Source: Cytobacillus citreus
GTDB taxonomy: Bacteria > Bacillota > Bacilli > Bacillales > Cytobacillaceae
Direction of reading: 5' to 3'
Length of the DNA: 64,000 bases
Assembly (NCBI RefSeq): GCF_018343665.1
Contig: NZ_JAGYPM010000004.1
Span: forward strand, 188,343 to 252,342
The position numbers and the translations under genes were made by a program. Of this stretch, positions 17,797 through 26,506 are shown piece by piece; position 1 is the stretch's first letter, and every line of letters starts with the position of its first letter. Below the pieces are notes generated by a model. That model saw only the letters and a list, made by a program, of their open reading frames with translations, was not told the origin of the DNA and did no database searches.

Positions 17797-18080
17797 TTAA
17801 CTTTCTTTTTCCCACTCATTTTTATGAAGGGTATAGTGGTAATACTTTTGTTCTTTAATTTCAATATCACCAATAAAATGGAACCCGATCTTTTGGATAA
17901 CTTTATTTGAGCTTACATTGTCTATTCGTGCAACGGCATTCAAAAGCTCAACATTCGTATTCTCAAACAAATAGTTAATCAATCCTTTTGCTGCTTTTGT
18001 GGTATATCCTTTATTTCTATAATGCTTTGAAATAGCATAACCGATCTCTCTATTAGGAGCAGGCAATTCTTCTTTGATCC
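17797..18080 (-). pseudogene. GNAT acetyltransferase, 5' truncated
   Basis: The minus strand encodes the C-terminal half of a RimJ/RimL-type N-acetyltransferase: EIGYAISKHYRNKGYTTKAAKGLINYLF, then the helix and strand around NVSSNKVIQKIGFHFIGD. The open frame runs back only to a stop near 18110 and lacks the N-terminal strands and a start with a ribosome site. Its broken 5' edge lies against the broken 5' edge of the oppositely directed gene that follows, which points to a deletion or recombination junction at about 18067-18105. Confidence 0.75.
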
Positions 18081-18677
18081 CAGTATAACAAGTATGTCGG
18101 TTTAATGACGTCCAGCGAATTTAGTGAAGCTGATCTAGACAATGTCAAAGTAAATTGGGAAATTGGCAGTATAACTATTCCAGAAAATGATAAGGAAATT
18201 AAAGGAGATTGGGACTTTGCTTTTTCAATCGATGCAACAGAAAGTAAATCAAGCTTGATAGGCCAAAGTGTAAAAGAAAAGGGTGTACAAGTAAATATAG
18301 AGAAAATATCCGTGACTCCAGTATCCTTTGTTATGTACTATGATCAAGTCGTTTCCGAGGAAATTCGCAATAAGTGGCAAGGTACTTATGTAGATTTAGA
18401 AATAAAAGATGACTTAGGAAATGTATATACTGGTGAAGGAAATGGCGGATCAGGCAAAGATGGATATTATATGAGCTGGAGCAAAACTTTTGAAAAATTA
18501 AACCCAAATGCAACGAAGCTAATCGTCACTCCTCATGTAACGAACTACAGCTCTGAAAATCAGACCTCTATGGAAATGACAAAAGATGGTCCTAAGGAAG
18601 TAAAACTGCCTGAAAAACCGGGTAAAGGACAAGAAGAATTTGTTTTAGAAGACATCATAATTGAATTAAAGAAATAA
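18078..18677 (+). pseudogene. C-terminal fragment of an anti-sigma-like DUF4179/DUF5643 protein
   Basis: About 190 residues match the C-terminal beta-rich part of the DUF4179/DUF5643 proteins encoded beside ECF sigma factors elsewhere in this window (43232 and 48060): KGDWDFAFSIDA, then VNIEKISVTPVSFVMYYDQ and TKLIVTPHVTNY. The N-terminal cytoplasmic part, membrane helix and partner sigma gene are missing. The frame is open from 18078 with no ribosome site before the first ATG (18105). It is therefore a truncated relic next to the truncated acetyltransferase. Confidence 0.7.
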
Positions 18678-18692
18678 CTTAATACCTTTAAT

Positions 18693-18726
18693 GGACTGTC
18701 TTATTTTTATAGGACAGTCTTTTTTA
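18693..18726 (+). terminator. Terminator after the DUF4179-like fragment
   Basis: GACTGTC at 18694-18700 pairs with GACAGTC at 18713-18719, followed by seven T. Confidence 0.8.
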
Positions 18727-18746
18727 TTTCCTAAAAAAAACAATCT

Positions 18747-18763
18747 TTGACATCTTCCTGACA
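18747..18763 (+). promoter_or_regulatory. Direct-repeat operator in the htrA promoter
   Basis: TTGACA at 18747 and CTGACA at 18758 are 11 bp apart. CTGACA can serve as -35 with TATAAC at 18780 as -10 (16-bp spacer). The layout copies the element at 15461 before the two-component genes. Confidence 0.55.
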
Positions 18764-18860
18764 CATTCAACGTTTAAAGTATAACTTGTAAGGCAGCAAC
18801 CCAGTACTTATCAAAAGAACAAATCGAATATATATATTAATTAGGAAAGCGGGGATTGAG

Positions 18861-20252
18861 ATGAAAGAGGACAGTCAATTTAATAATGAAGAAAACCAAT
18901 TTACTGAAGACAGCTCACTTAATGAGGAAGGCCCATTTAATGAACAAAACCAACTTCATGAGGAAAGCCCAATTAATGAAGAAAACCAATTTAATGAAGA
19001 TAGTTCACTTAATGAGGAAGGCTCACATAACGAAGACAGCTCACTTAATGAACAATTCCAGAAAACTGAACAGAGTCGTTTAGAAACAAAGCAAGTAAAA
19101 AACTCTAAGGTTAAAAGCCTCTTAATGACTGTATCAGCAGGTGTAATTGGATCAGTTTTAACATTAACAGCTGTAACGTATCTTCCTAATTTTAATAATG
19201 ATGCACCACAGGAGGAAGTTTCTCAAGCTGCATCAGCCAATCCATCTTCTGGATCTCCAGAAGTAAACAATGTTTCAACGAATTCCTTAGCTGACATGAT
19301 CGAGCAGGCATCAAAGGCTATTGTTGGTATAACCAATATTCAGCAGCAAAATAACCCCTTCTTAAATCAAACAGGTGGAGAATTTGAAAGTGGATCAGGT
19401 TCTGGAGTCATTTTTAAAAAGTCAGGTAATACTGCTTACATTGTGACAAATAATCATGTTATTGAAAATGCAAATAAGATTGAAGTTACTTTAGAGAATG
19501 GTGATAAAACAACAGCTGAATTAATTGGAACAGATGCTTTAACTGATATTGCGGTATTAAAAATTTCAGATGCTAAAGACGCAGCTGTTCTAGATTTTGG
19601 CGATTCCTCGAAGGTCCGCGCTGGTGATCAGGTATTAGCTATCGGGAACCCACTTGGACTTGATTTATCAAGAACGGTAACTCAAGGGATTGTCAGTGCG
19701 GTTAATCGCTCCGTAGAGGTTTCTACTTCAGCAGGAAATTGGGATGTAGAGGTTATTCAGACAGATGCTGCCATTAATCCAGGGAATAGTGGAGGAGCTC
19801 TAATTAATACTTCTGGCCAAATGATTGGTATTAATAGCATGAAAATTGCCGAAAACGGTGTAGAAGGATTAGGATTTGCCATACCGAGCAATGAGGTGCA
19901 AAAGATTATTAAGGAAATTATGGATAATGGACAAATTGTTCGTCCTTATCTTGGTGTGAGCTTAGCAGATCTAAATGAAATTCCAAGATTCTATTTTCCA
20001 GATCTCCCTAGCTCTGTGACAAAAGGGGCAGTTGTAACAACAGTAGACCCAGATGCCGCTGGTGCTAAAGCCGGTCTTCAAGTACAGGATGTCATTGTGT
20101 CAATCGGCGGTAAAGAAATTAACGATTCTAATGACCTCCGTAAAAATTTATATAATCATTCCATCGGAGATAAAGTGGAAGTTGAATTTTACCGAGATGG
20201 AAAATTAAAGTCAGTAAAAGTTACTTTAACAAGTAAGCAACTGTCATATTGA
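18861..20252 (+). CDS. htrA: HtrA/DegP-like membrane serine protease
   Basis: A 463-residue quality-control protease: acidic N-terminal cytoplasmic tail (1-75), one membrane helix (about 88-108), a trypsin-like domain with His199 (NNHVIEN), Asp229 (LTDIAVL) and Ser310 (NPGNSGGAL), and one PDZ domain (about 350-455). It degrades misfolded exported proteins outside the membrane. The tail is unusual, made of about ten hexapeptide repeats of the type SLNEEG/QFNEDS. A direct-repeat operator shared with the two-component promoter suggests induction by that system. A PrsA-like foldase follows after 12 bases and is probably co-transcribed. Confidence 0.95.
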   Translation: MKEDSQFNNEENQFTEDSSLNEEGPFNEQNQLHEESPINEENQFNEDSSLNEEGSHNEDSSLNEQFQKTEQSRLETKQVKNSKVKSLLMTVSAGVIGSVLTLTAVTYLPNFNNDAPQEEVSQAASANPSSGSPEVNNVSTNSLADMIEQASKAIVGITNIQQQNNPFLNQTGGEFESGSGSGVIFKKSGNTAYIVTNNHVIENANKIEVTLENGDKTTAELIGTDALTDIAVLKISDAKDAAVLDFGDSSKVRAGDQVLAIGNPLGLDLSRTVTQGIVSAVNRSVEVSTSAGNWDVEVIQTDAAINPGNSGGALINTSGQMIGINSMKIAENGVEGLGFAIPSNEVQKIIKEIMDNGQIVRPYLGVSLADLNEIPRFYFPDLPSSVTKGAVVTTVDPDAAGAKAGLQVQDVIVSIGGKEINDSNDLRKNLYNHSIGDKVEVEFYRDGKLKSVKVTLTSKQLSY

Positions 20253-20264
20253 TAAGGAGAAAAA

Positions 20265-21161
20265 ATGAAGAATAAAGAAAGAGTAATTTGGATATCAGCT
20301 TTAATGATCATGATTGCCTTGGTCATTACATTAATCGTCTTCCCAAATAAGAATGTAGCAAGTGTAAACGGAGAAAAAATTACTAAGGATGAACTTTACG
20401 ACCAGCTTGTCTCTCAAAATGGTCCAGAAATGTTAGATAAGCTTATTATGGATGAAATAATTAAACAAGAAGCGAAGAAGGAAAAGATCGATATTAGCCA
20501 GAAAGAGATCGATAAAGAAATGGAAAAATATGCAGAACAATTCGGTGGAGAAGAGGCATTTAAGGAAATTCTTAAATCAAACGGAGTCGAATATTCGCAA
20601 TTTGAAAAGGATATGGAAATCTTTTTGGCTACAAAGAAGCTGCTAGAGCCTAGAATCAAAATTACAGATGATGAAATGAAGACCTATTTTGAAGAAAATA
20701 AAGCTAGCTTTGCTCAAGAGGAGCAAGTACAAGCAAGTCATATTCTAGTTAAAGATGAGAAGACTGCAAATGAAGTAATCAAGAAAATTAATGCTGGAGA
20801 AGATTTTGCTAAATTGGCAAAGGAATATTCAACAGATGCATCAAATAGCGAATCCGGAGGAGAATTAGGCTATTTTGGACGCGGAGATATGGTTGAAGAA
20901 TTTTCAAATGCTGCGTTCTCTCTTCCAGTCGGTAAAATTAGTGACCCAGTGAAGACAGAATATGGTTACCATGTAATTAAAGTAACGGATAAAAAGGAAG
21001 CTAAAGAAGCAAATTATGAGGAATCCAAAGAGGAAGTAAAAGCTGCCATATTCGAAACAAAAATATCATCAGAGTATTCCACTTGGTTAGATGAAAAACA
21101 TAAAGAATATGAGATTAAGAACTATTTAAATGGAAAAAGTAGCGAAGAGGAAAGTGAATAG
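20265..21161 (+). CDS. PrsA-like parvulin peptidyl-prolyl isomerase, membrane-anchored
   Basis: A 298-residue extracytoplasmic foldase with an N-terminal helix (about 8-27), a SurA_N-like chaperone segment (30-130), a parvulin domain (about 150-245) with the conserved QASHILVKDE start and YGYHVIKVTD end, and an acidic tail. PrsA proteins of Bacillus are lipoproteins, but here no Cys follows the hydrophobic segment (LIVFPNKN), so it looks anchored by an uncleaved helix. It follows htrA by 12 bases, fitting a joint fold-or-degrade response, and ends at the hairpin at 21176. Confidence 0.88.
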   Translation: MKNKERVIWISALMIMIALVITLIVFPNKNVASVNGEKITKDELYDQLVSQNGPEMLDKLIMDEIIKQEAKKEKIDISQKEIDKEMEKYAEQFGGEEAFKEILKSNGVEYSQFEKDMEIFLATKKLLEPRIKITDDEMKTYFEENKASFAQEEQVQASHILVKDEKTANEVIKKINAGEDFAKLAKEYSTDASNSESGGELGYFGRGDMVEEFSNAAFSLPVGKISDPVKTEYGYHVIKVTDKKEAKEANYEESKEEVKAAIFETKISSEYSTWLDEKHKEYEIKNYLNGKSSEEESE

Positions 21162-21175
21162 CAGGAGCTTTACGA

Positions 21176-21211
21176 CAAAAGGTTGACTTAGTCTTAAGTC
21201 AACCTTTTGTA
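21176..21211. terminator. Bidirectional terminator between the foldase and phoA genes
   Basis: The stem AAAAGGTTGACTTA/TAAGTCAACCTTTT has a short loop, with T runs on both strands. It serves two convergent genes. Confidence 0.88.
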
Positions 21212-21212
21212 T

Positions 21213-22520
21213 TTAAAAATTAATATTCATTGCTTTTGCCATTAATTTAGGTAAATCAGTGTTATTGTGCAACCCACTAAAAAGATAAGAGCTAGGTCCG
21301 AATGCATATAGAGGTACATCAGTGCCAGTATGGACTAAGCTTGTCCATCCAACAAGTGCACGTTTTGAAATGACTTCATTAATGGCAATGGCCGGCTTTG
21401 ATGCTGTTTTTATTTTTTGAACTTCCTTATCTGTTAAATCAATTTTAGCATACTCTTTTATTATTTCATTGATATTGCTGCGGTCTGCATTCAATTTGCT
21501 TTCCATAAAATCACCTGTAGCTGTTACATTTCGGAGGATTTCTAGGTTGGCATCATACTTACCGTACCCGCCGACTGACATCCCACCCGTGTCATGATCT
21601 CCAGCAATAACAACTAAAGTATTTTTATCCATTTTTGCAAATTCCAAAACTTCTTTTAATGCATTTTCGAAGGCCTCAATCTCTTTCATCGCCCATGCCG
21701 CATCATTAGCATGTCCAGCCCAGTCAATTTGGCTTCCTTCAATCATTAAGAAGAAGCCATTTTTATCTTTTTTAAGTACATCAAGCGCTTTTTTGCTCAT
21801 TTCAGCTAAGCTAGGTTCCTTTGTTTCGTCCCGATCTAACTCAGGTGATAAGCCTACAGTAGCAAATAAACCGATTAGCTTGTCTGTTTTCCCTGCCATT
21901 TCCAACTTTTCACGGTTATTAATAATTTCATACCCTTTATCTTTTGCGATTTTTAATAAAGGTTCAGTAAAATATTTTCTACCGCCGCCGAGTAATACGT
22001 CTACATCATTATTTATTAATTGTGGAGCGATATCCTCTTCATTGGCACGAGAAGCAACATGTGAAGCAAACACGGCAGGTGTGGCATGAGTGATGGAAGC
22101 GGTCACAACTAGTCCAGTAGCTTTTCCTGCCTTTTCAGCTGCTTCTAAAATCGTTTTCAACTCTTTTCCATCAGGTGAAGTGCTAATCATCCCGTTATTT
22201 GTTTTTACGCCTGTTGCCTTTGCTGTCCCAGCTGCTGCTGAATCAGTTACCTCTGAACTAGCCGAATATGTTTTAACCATCCCGACTAACATGGAATCCA
22301 TAAGCGATTCTCTCCCTTTATACCAACGATAGTTTGTTACATAAGAAGAGGAAAAGCCATCAGGAATCATAAATATGATATTTTTTACCTTTCCATTACT
22401 AGGATTCCTTACTTTCGCTTCTGCAATTGGAGTTGAAAAAGACCCCACTAAACCACCAACAACAAATAAAGATACGACAGCAATAGGTAAAATTTTCTTT
22501 TTAAGCCCCTTTTTAAACAA
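21213..22520 (-). CDS. phoA: Alkaline phosphatase, secreted
   Basis: A 435-residue phosphomonoesterase with a Sec signal peptide (1-35, ending IAEA). Residues of the alkaline phosphatase fold are visible: MIPDG metal ligand near 51, nucleophile Ser94 (VTDSAAAGTA), THATPAVFASH, EGSQIDWAGHAND, GDHDTGG, and the last metal His in HTGTDVPLYAFG. It releases phosphate from organic esters outside the cell. A Pho-box-like triple repeat lies at 22580-22607 upstream, so phosphate-starvation control is likely. The length is typical of Bacillus enzymes such as PhoA/PhoB. Confidence 0.93.
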   Translation of the reverse strand: MFKKGLKKKILPIAVVSLFVVGGLVGSFSTPIAEAKVRNPSNGKVKNIIFMIPDGFSSSYVTNYRWYKGRESLMDSMLVGMVKTYSASSEVTDSAAAGTAKATGVKTNNGMISTSPDGKELKTILEAAEKAGKATGLVVTASITHATPAVFASHVASRANEEDIAPQLINNDVDVLLGGGRKYFTEPLLKIAKDKGYEIINNREKLEMAGKTDKLIGLFATVGLSPELDRDETKEPSLAEMSKKALDVLKKDKNGFFLMIEGSQIDWAGHANDAAWAMKEIEAFENALKEVLEFAKMDKNTLVVIAGDHDTGGMSVGGYGKYDANLEILRNVTATGDFMESKLNADRSNINEIIKEYAKIDLTDKEVQKIKTASKPAIAINEVISKRALVGWTSLVHTGTDVPLYAFGPSSYLFSGLHNNTDLPKLMAKAMNINF

Positions 22521-22579
22521 TCTTTTTCCTCCTACTTAATAGATAGTCAAACCAATTTAATTTTTGCAATTTACCATGG

Positions 22580-22607
22580 TATTAAGGTGAAGTGAAAGTG
22601 ATGTAAA
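22580..22607 (-). promoter_or_regulatory. Candidate Pho box upstream of phoA
   Basis: On the minus strand TTTACA, TTCACT and TTAATA follow at exactly 11-bp steps, matching the TT(A/C/T)A(C/T)A repeats bound by PhoP in Bacillus. Confidence 0.5.
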
Positions 22608-22720
22608 TAGTTTCTAAAAGGTTTGTGTTTATTAGTCTAGATGATTAAGGAGATTTTTATGTAGAGTTTGAACAATTTTTTATAGAGTGACTAATTCCAT
22701 GCAATTAATATGGGATTTTT

Positions 22721-22793
22721 ATCGCAGATTAACGGGCAGTAAGACCCCCACTTCAAGGTTGCGAGAGAATCAAAGAAACCTAAGTGGGGGATC
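22721..22793. repeat. Structured dispersed repeat, copy B (3' truncated)
   Basis: It matches copy C (34061) over about 73 bases with a single difference, including the inner stem CCCCCACTT/AAGTGGGGG. It stops before the returning outer-stem strand. Confidence 0.75.
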
Positions 22794-22804
22794 AACATAA
22801 AAGA

Positions 22805-23182
22805 TTATTCTTGTGAGCCTGTCTCCATCTGTTGGCTTTTTGCAAGAGACTGTTCAGTGTTCTTTTCACTATCACCGATATTAAGTCCAATTACGCCTAA
22901 TATAATTAATAGGATAGAAACCGCTTTAATAAGATTCATCGACTCATGAAAAGCATAATACCCGATAATGGCGATAGCAGCCGTACCGAGTCCTGACCAA
23001 ATAGCATATGCGACACTGACAGGTACTTGTTTTAATGAAAAATTTAAGCATGTAAAGGCTAATAAATATAAAACAACCATTAACACTGACGGCCAAACCT
23101 TCGTAAAACCATTTGATAGCTTCATTGATACAGTGCCAGCTACCTCAAGCAGAATCGCTAGCATTAAAAAAACCCATGCCAT
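22805..23182 (-). CDS. SMR family multidrug efflux protein
   Basis: A 125-residue small multidrug resistance protein with four membrane helices, the essential Glu13 in helix 1 (LAILLEVAGT), the helix 2-3 signature (SVAYAIWSGLGTAAIA) and a hydrophilic 20-residue tail. Such proteins exchange protons for quaternary ammonium and similar cations, sometimes as hetero-pairs; no partner SMR gene is adjacent. The GAGGAAG ribosome site overlaps the end of the upstream tetR gene, so the two form an operon. With the repressor gene broken, expression may be constitutive. Confidence 0.9.
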   Translation of the reverse strand: MAWVFLMLAILLEVAGTVSMKLSNGFTKVWPSVLMVVLYLLAFTCLNFSLKQVPVSVAYAIWSGLGTAAIAIIGYYAFHESMNLIKAVSILLIILGVIGLNIGDSEKNTEQSLAKSQQMETGSQE

Positions 23183-23197
23183 CTAATATCACTTCCT

Positions 23198-23761
23198 CTA
23201 TAAATATTTATTTTCCTTTTGTGGAGTAGCCAATCCATTGATTAAGACATCAACCATTGATTCTAGAGTATTAATGAGGGATTCTGGTGAGCTCATCAAA
23301 AACTGTGGGTCAAAAATGGCTGTTGATGCCCCACGCATCATTTGGATAATGCTTGGCACATGGACAGGGCGAAGCTCGCCATTTGCAATACCTTGCTCAA
23401 TAACAGCGGTTACCGTTCCTCATTCTTCTTGAAGCTGCTTGTCAATTTTCACCCATTCTTTTGGGGCATAACGCTTCATTTCTGCTAACAATCGTGCATC
23501 TCCAAACTGTAGTCCACTTGGAATGATTAATAATATCTCTTTTAATTTGCCAACGGTAGTCAAGTCGTCGTTTTCATAGATCAATTTTTCTATTTCTTTT
23601 ACTTCATTGATTGCATCATCAACGATAACGCTAATCAAATGCTCCTTAGACTCACAATGCTCATAAATGGTCCGCTTACTAATTCCGAGATTTGCGGCTA
23701 GATCATTCATTGTAAACTTTAATCCTTTCTGAATGATCAATTCCAGGACAGCCTGATGCAA
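23198..23761 (-). pseudogene. TetR family repressor with in-frame TGA
   Basis: The first 113 codons contain a TetR-type HTH (FTMNDLAANLGISKRTIYEHCESKEHLISVI) followed by ligand-domain helices. A TGA at 23420-23422 interrupts the frame after DKQLQEE, and the same frame continues for another 73 codons (GTVTAVIEQGIANGELRPVH...) to a TAG at 23198. One base (TGG to TGA) explains it. The 5' end is also doubtful: there is no ATG, only a TTG at 23761, six codons after a stop. It lies just before the SMR gene and would be its repressor. Confidence 0.78.
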
Positions 23762-24169
23762 CCTTACTTTGAAGGAAATTTACCCCTTTATAAAACAATA
23801 AAACTAAAATGTTTTTATTGGTACCAAAAAAGTATATGAAAATACGCAGTGTTTTGTCGAATTTAACCTTTAAAAAATGTTTGATGAAAACAGACAGAAA
23901 GTAACCGTCTGCATATAGTAGTTGTGTATAAAAATTTTCCCAAAGTATTCATTAATTAAACCACTCAAAGCCGTTCATTTTGTATGTTGTAGAATAAACA
24001 TTTTTTGAAGGCTATTTCGATGCTGTTAGCCTATAAAAAAATATTTACTTTCTCAAAACACAGGAGTCCTTTTCCAGGTTGAGCGAACTAAAAAGATTTA
24101 ATTCTTTTTTGATAGGAAAATTTATATTTTAAAAAAACTTGCATTAATAAAAACAATATTATAATATTT
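23762..24169. other. Intergenic region before the zinc-response genes
   Basis: No gene is apparent. TTGGTACCAA at 23818-23827 is a perfect 10-bp palindrome and could be a TetR operator. A TATAAT at 24160-24165, just before the first Zur-like box, looks like the -10 of the downstream unit. The rest is AT-rich with no RNA signature that I recognise. Confidence 0.4.
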
Positions 24170-24190
24170 AAATCGGAATCATTACGTTTT
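24170..24190. promoter_or_regulatory. Zur-like box 1
   Basis: The 21-base site reads AAATCGGAAT-C-ATTACGTTTT and differs from the Bacillus Zur consensus (AAATCGTAAT-N-ATTACGATTT) at only two positions. It begins five bases after a TATAAT (24160-24165), where bound Zur would block transcription. Confidence 0.65.
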
Positions 24191-24317
24191 ACAAAGGGTT
24201 ATTTTATTACCTGAAAAGGTAAAAATGAAATACAAATTCAAAAAAACAACCTAGAGTTAATTTAATCATATGGATTTGAACCTGTAAGTGAAAAAAGAAG
24301 AGTAAATGATCTCTTTT

Positions 24318-24338
24318 AAATCGTAATGATTTTGATTA
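24318..24338. promoter_or_regulatory. Zur-like box 2
   Basis: The left arm AAATCGTAAT is a perfect Zur half-site; the right arm ATTTTGATTA is weaker. It lies just before the ribosome site of the CobW-type gene. Confidence 0.6.
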
Positions 24339-24359
24339 AAACAAAGAGGTGAAAGAATA

Positions 24360-25544
24360 GTGAAGAAAATACCAGTTACTGTGCTAAGTGGCTACTTAGG
24401 ATCGGGGAAAACGACATTATTAAACCATATATTATCGAATCGTGAGAATAAAAAGATTGCTGTAATTGTGAATGATATGAGTGAAGTAAATATCGACGCC
24501 TCGATGATCAAGCAAGGAGGCTTTTCACGAACAGATGAGAAATTAGTTGAGCTTCAAAATGGCTGTATATGCTGTACATTAAGAGAAGACTTAATGATCG
24601 AAGTGGAAAGACTTGTTCAAGCAGGGAATATTGACTTTATCTTGATTGAATCAACCGGAATTTCAGAGCCAATTCCTGTTGCCCAAACATTTACATATGT
24701 AGATGATAGTCTTGGAATAAATTTATCGGAGTATTGTCGTCTTGACACAATGGTAACTGTGGTGGACGCTAATCGATTTTGGCACGATTTTGCATCAGGT
24801 GAAAGCCTGCTGGATCGAAAACAAGCAATGGATGAATTAGATACTCGTGAAGTAGTCGACTTACTAATAGATCAAATTGAATTTGCAAATGTATTAATTT
24901 TGAACAAGGTTGATTTAGTAGATAACGAAAGTGTAAAAGAACTTACATCGGTTCTGCAAAGGCTAAATCCTGATGCATAGATTATAGAAAGTGTCCATGG
25001 AAAAGTTGAATGTAATGAAATCTTGAATACTCATTTATTTGATTTTGAAGAAGCAAGTCAAGGAGCAGGATGGATGAAGGAATTAAATGAAGAGCATACT
25101 CCAGAAACGGAGGAATTTGGCATTTCTTCCTTTGTCTATCGGAGGAGGAGACCCTTTCATCCTGAGAGATGGACGAACTGGCTAGAAGATTGGCCAGTCG
25201 ATATTGTTCGTGCAAAAGGCTTCTTTTGGCTAGCAACTCGGAATGATATGACAGGTCTGCTATCGCAAGCAGGTCCATCTATCATTCTGCAAGGAGCAGG
25301 TGAATGGCTTGCTGCTTATCCTGAAAAGGAAAGAGAAATGATTCTGAAGGAAACTCCAGAGCTTCTTGAGAGATGGGATGAAGAGTTTGGAGATCGAATG
25401 ACAGAACTTGTTTTCATTGGAGTTGAAATGAAGCAAGAGGAAATTGAGGCTTCATTAGATGCATGCTTATTAACAGAAGAGGAAATGCAAATAGACTGGA
25501 TGAAATTGAAAGATCCTCTTCCTCCATTTACGGCATCAGCTTAG
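24360..25544 (+). pseudogene. CobW/COG0523 GTPase (zinc metallochaperone type) with in-frame TAG
   Basis: A G3E-family GTPase with Walker A ([11 protein letters not shown]), the metal-binding CxCC motif ([11 protein letters not shown]), ESTGISEP and the NKVDL guanine motif, followed by a CobW C-terminal domain. The reading frame is continuous for 394 codons from GTG 24360 to 25544 except for a TAG at 24978-24980 after LNPDA. AAG to TAG, one base, would restore LNPDAKIIES. Relatives such as B. subtilis YciC are made under zinc starvation, and two Zur-like boxes and a zinc-free L33 gene flank it. The first 206 residues hold the whole GTPase core and might persist alone. Confidence 0.85.
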
Positions 25545-25595
25545 TTTCACAAATATACACGCTACCTCTAAATAATAATGAAGGAGATGTTTATC

Positions 25596-25745
25596 ATGAG
25601 AGTAAAAATTACGTTAGCTTGTACAGAAACAGGTGAACGAAATTACATTACCACAAAAAATAAAAGAAATAATCCAGAACGTATTGAGTTAATGAAATAC
25701 TCACCAAAGTTGAAAAAGTATACTCTGCACCGTGAAACAAAATAA
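25596..25745 (+). CDS. rpmG: Ribosomal protein L33, zinc-independent form
   Basis: A 49-residue L33 of the large ribosomal subunit with the typical [21 protein letters not shown] start and [11 protein letters not shown] end. It has only one Cys, lacking the paired CxxC motifs of zinc-binding L33. In Bacillus such C-minus paralogues replace the zinc form during zinc shortage. It lies 51 bases after the CobW gene and is probably read from the same Zur-controlled promoter. AAGGAG lies ten bases before the ATG. Confidence 0.93.
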   Translation: MRVKITLACTETGERNYITTKNKRNNPERIELMKYSPKLKKYTLHRETK

Positions 25746-25886
25746 ATTACTTTAGATGGATTTATGTTTGTAGCTCCAACTGAACATCCTTGTTAATAAA
25801 CGGTCAGGCTTTGTCTTTGATAAAAATACAATAATTTCTGTATAATGGTTATGATAAGAAGAAATTAACTCGGAGGATAAAACATC

Positions 25887-26396
25887 ATGAGTGATGAAGT
25901 TAAGCTAAGACCACTAGAGAGAGTTGACTTAGGGTTTGTTCATAAACTTAACATCAATGGAAATATCATGTCATATTGGTTTGAAGAACCTTATGAGTCA
26001 TTTGTAGAATTGCAGGATTTATATGATAAGCATATTCACGATCAAGGTGAACGGCGATTTATAGTGGAGAAAAACGGAGAAATGGTTGGGCTAGTTGAAT
26101 TAGTTGAGATTGATTATATTCATCGGAGGGCAGAATTCCAAATAATTATCGATCCGAATTATCAAGGCCACGGCTATGCAAAGTCTGCAACTGGGCTAGC
26201 GATGGATTATGCATTCTCTGTATTAAATATGTACAAACTTTATTTAATCGTCGATAAAAACAATGAAAAAGCCATTCATATATATAAAAAACTGGGATTC
26301 CACTTTGAAGGTGAATTGATTGATGAGTTTTTTGTGGACGGCGAATATCATAATGCCATAAGAATGTGTATGTTTCAGCATCAATATTTAGGATGA
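25887..26396 (+). CDS. speG: Spermidine N1-acetyltransferase
   Basis: A 169-residue GNAT enzyme that acetylates spermidine and spermine with acetyl-CoA. The sequence follows E. coli SpeG closely from memory: [56 protein letters not shown], the acetyl-CoA-binding [10 protein letters not shown] loop, and [19 protein letters not shown]. It lacks only the short tail of the enterobacterial enzyme. It has its own CGGAGG ribosome site and ends at the terminator at 26425. Acetylation detoxifies excess polyamines. Confidence 0.93.
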   Translation: MSDEVKLRPLERVDLGFVHKLNINGNIMSYWFEEPYESFVELQDLYDKHIHDQGERRFIVEKNGEMVGLVELVEIDYIHRRAEFQIIIDPNYQGHGYAKSATGLAMDYAFSVLNMYKLYLIVDKNNEKAIHIYKKLGFHFEGELIDEFFVDGEYHNAIRMCMFQHQYLG

Positions 26397-26424
26397 GATT
26401 GAAAAATTGTCTCAAAGGATAAAA

Positions 26425-26467
26425 GACAGAGCAGGGAATTAGTTTATCACTCTGCTCTGTTTTTTTT
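26425..26467 (+). terminator. Terminator after speG
   Basis: ACAGAGCAG pairs with CTGCTCTGT, followed by eight or more T. Confidence 0.88.
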
Positions 26468-26506
26468 CATGGTAGATGGTGTGGTTTAGGTAGCCATGCG
26501 GGTTTT

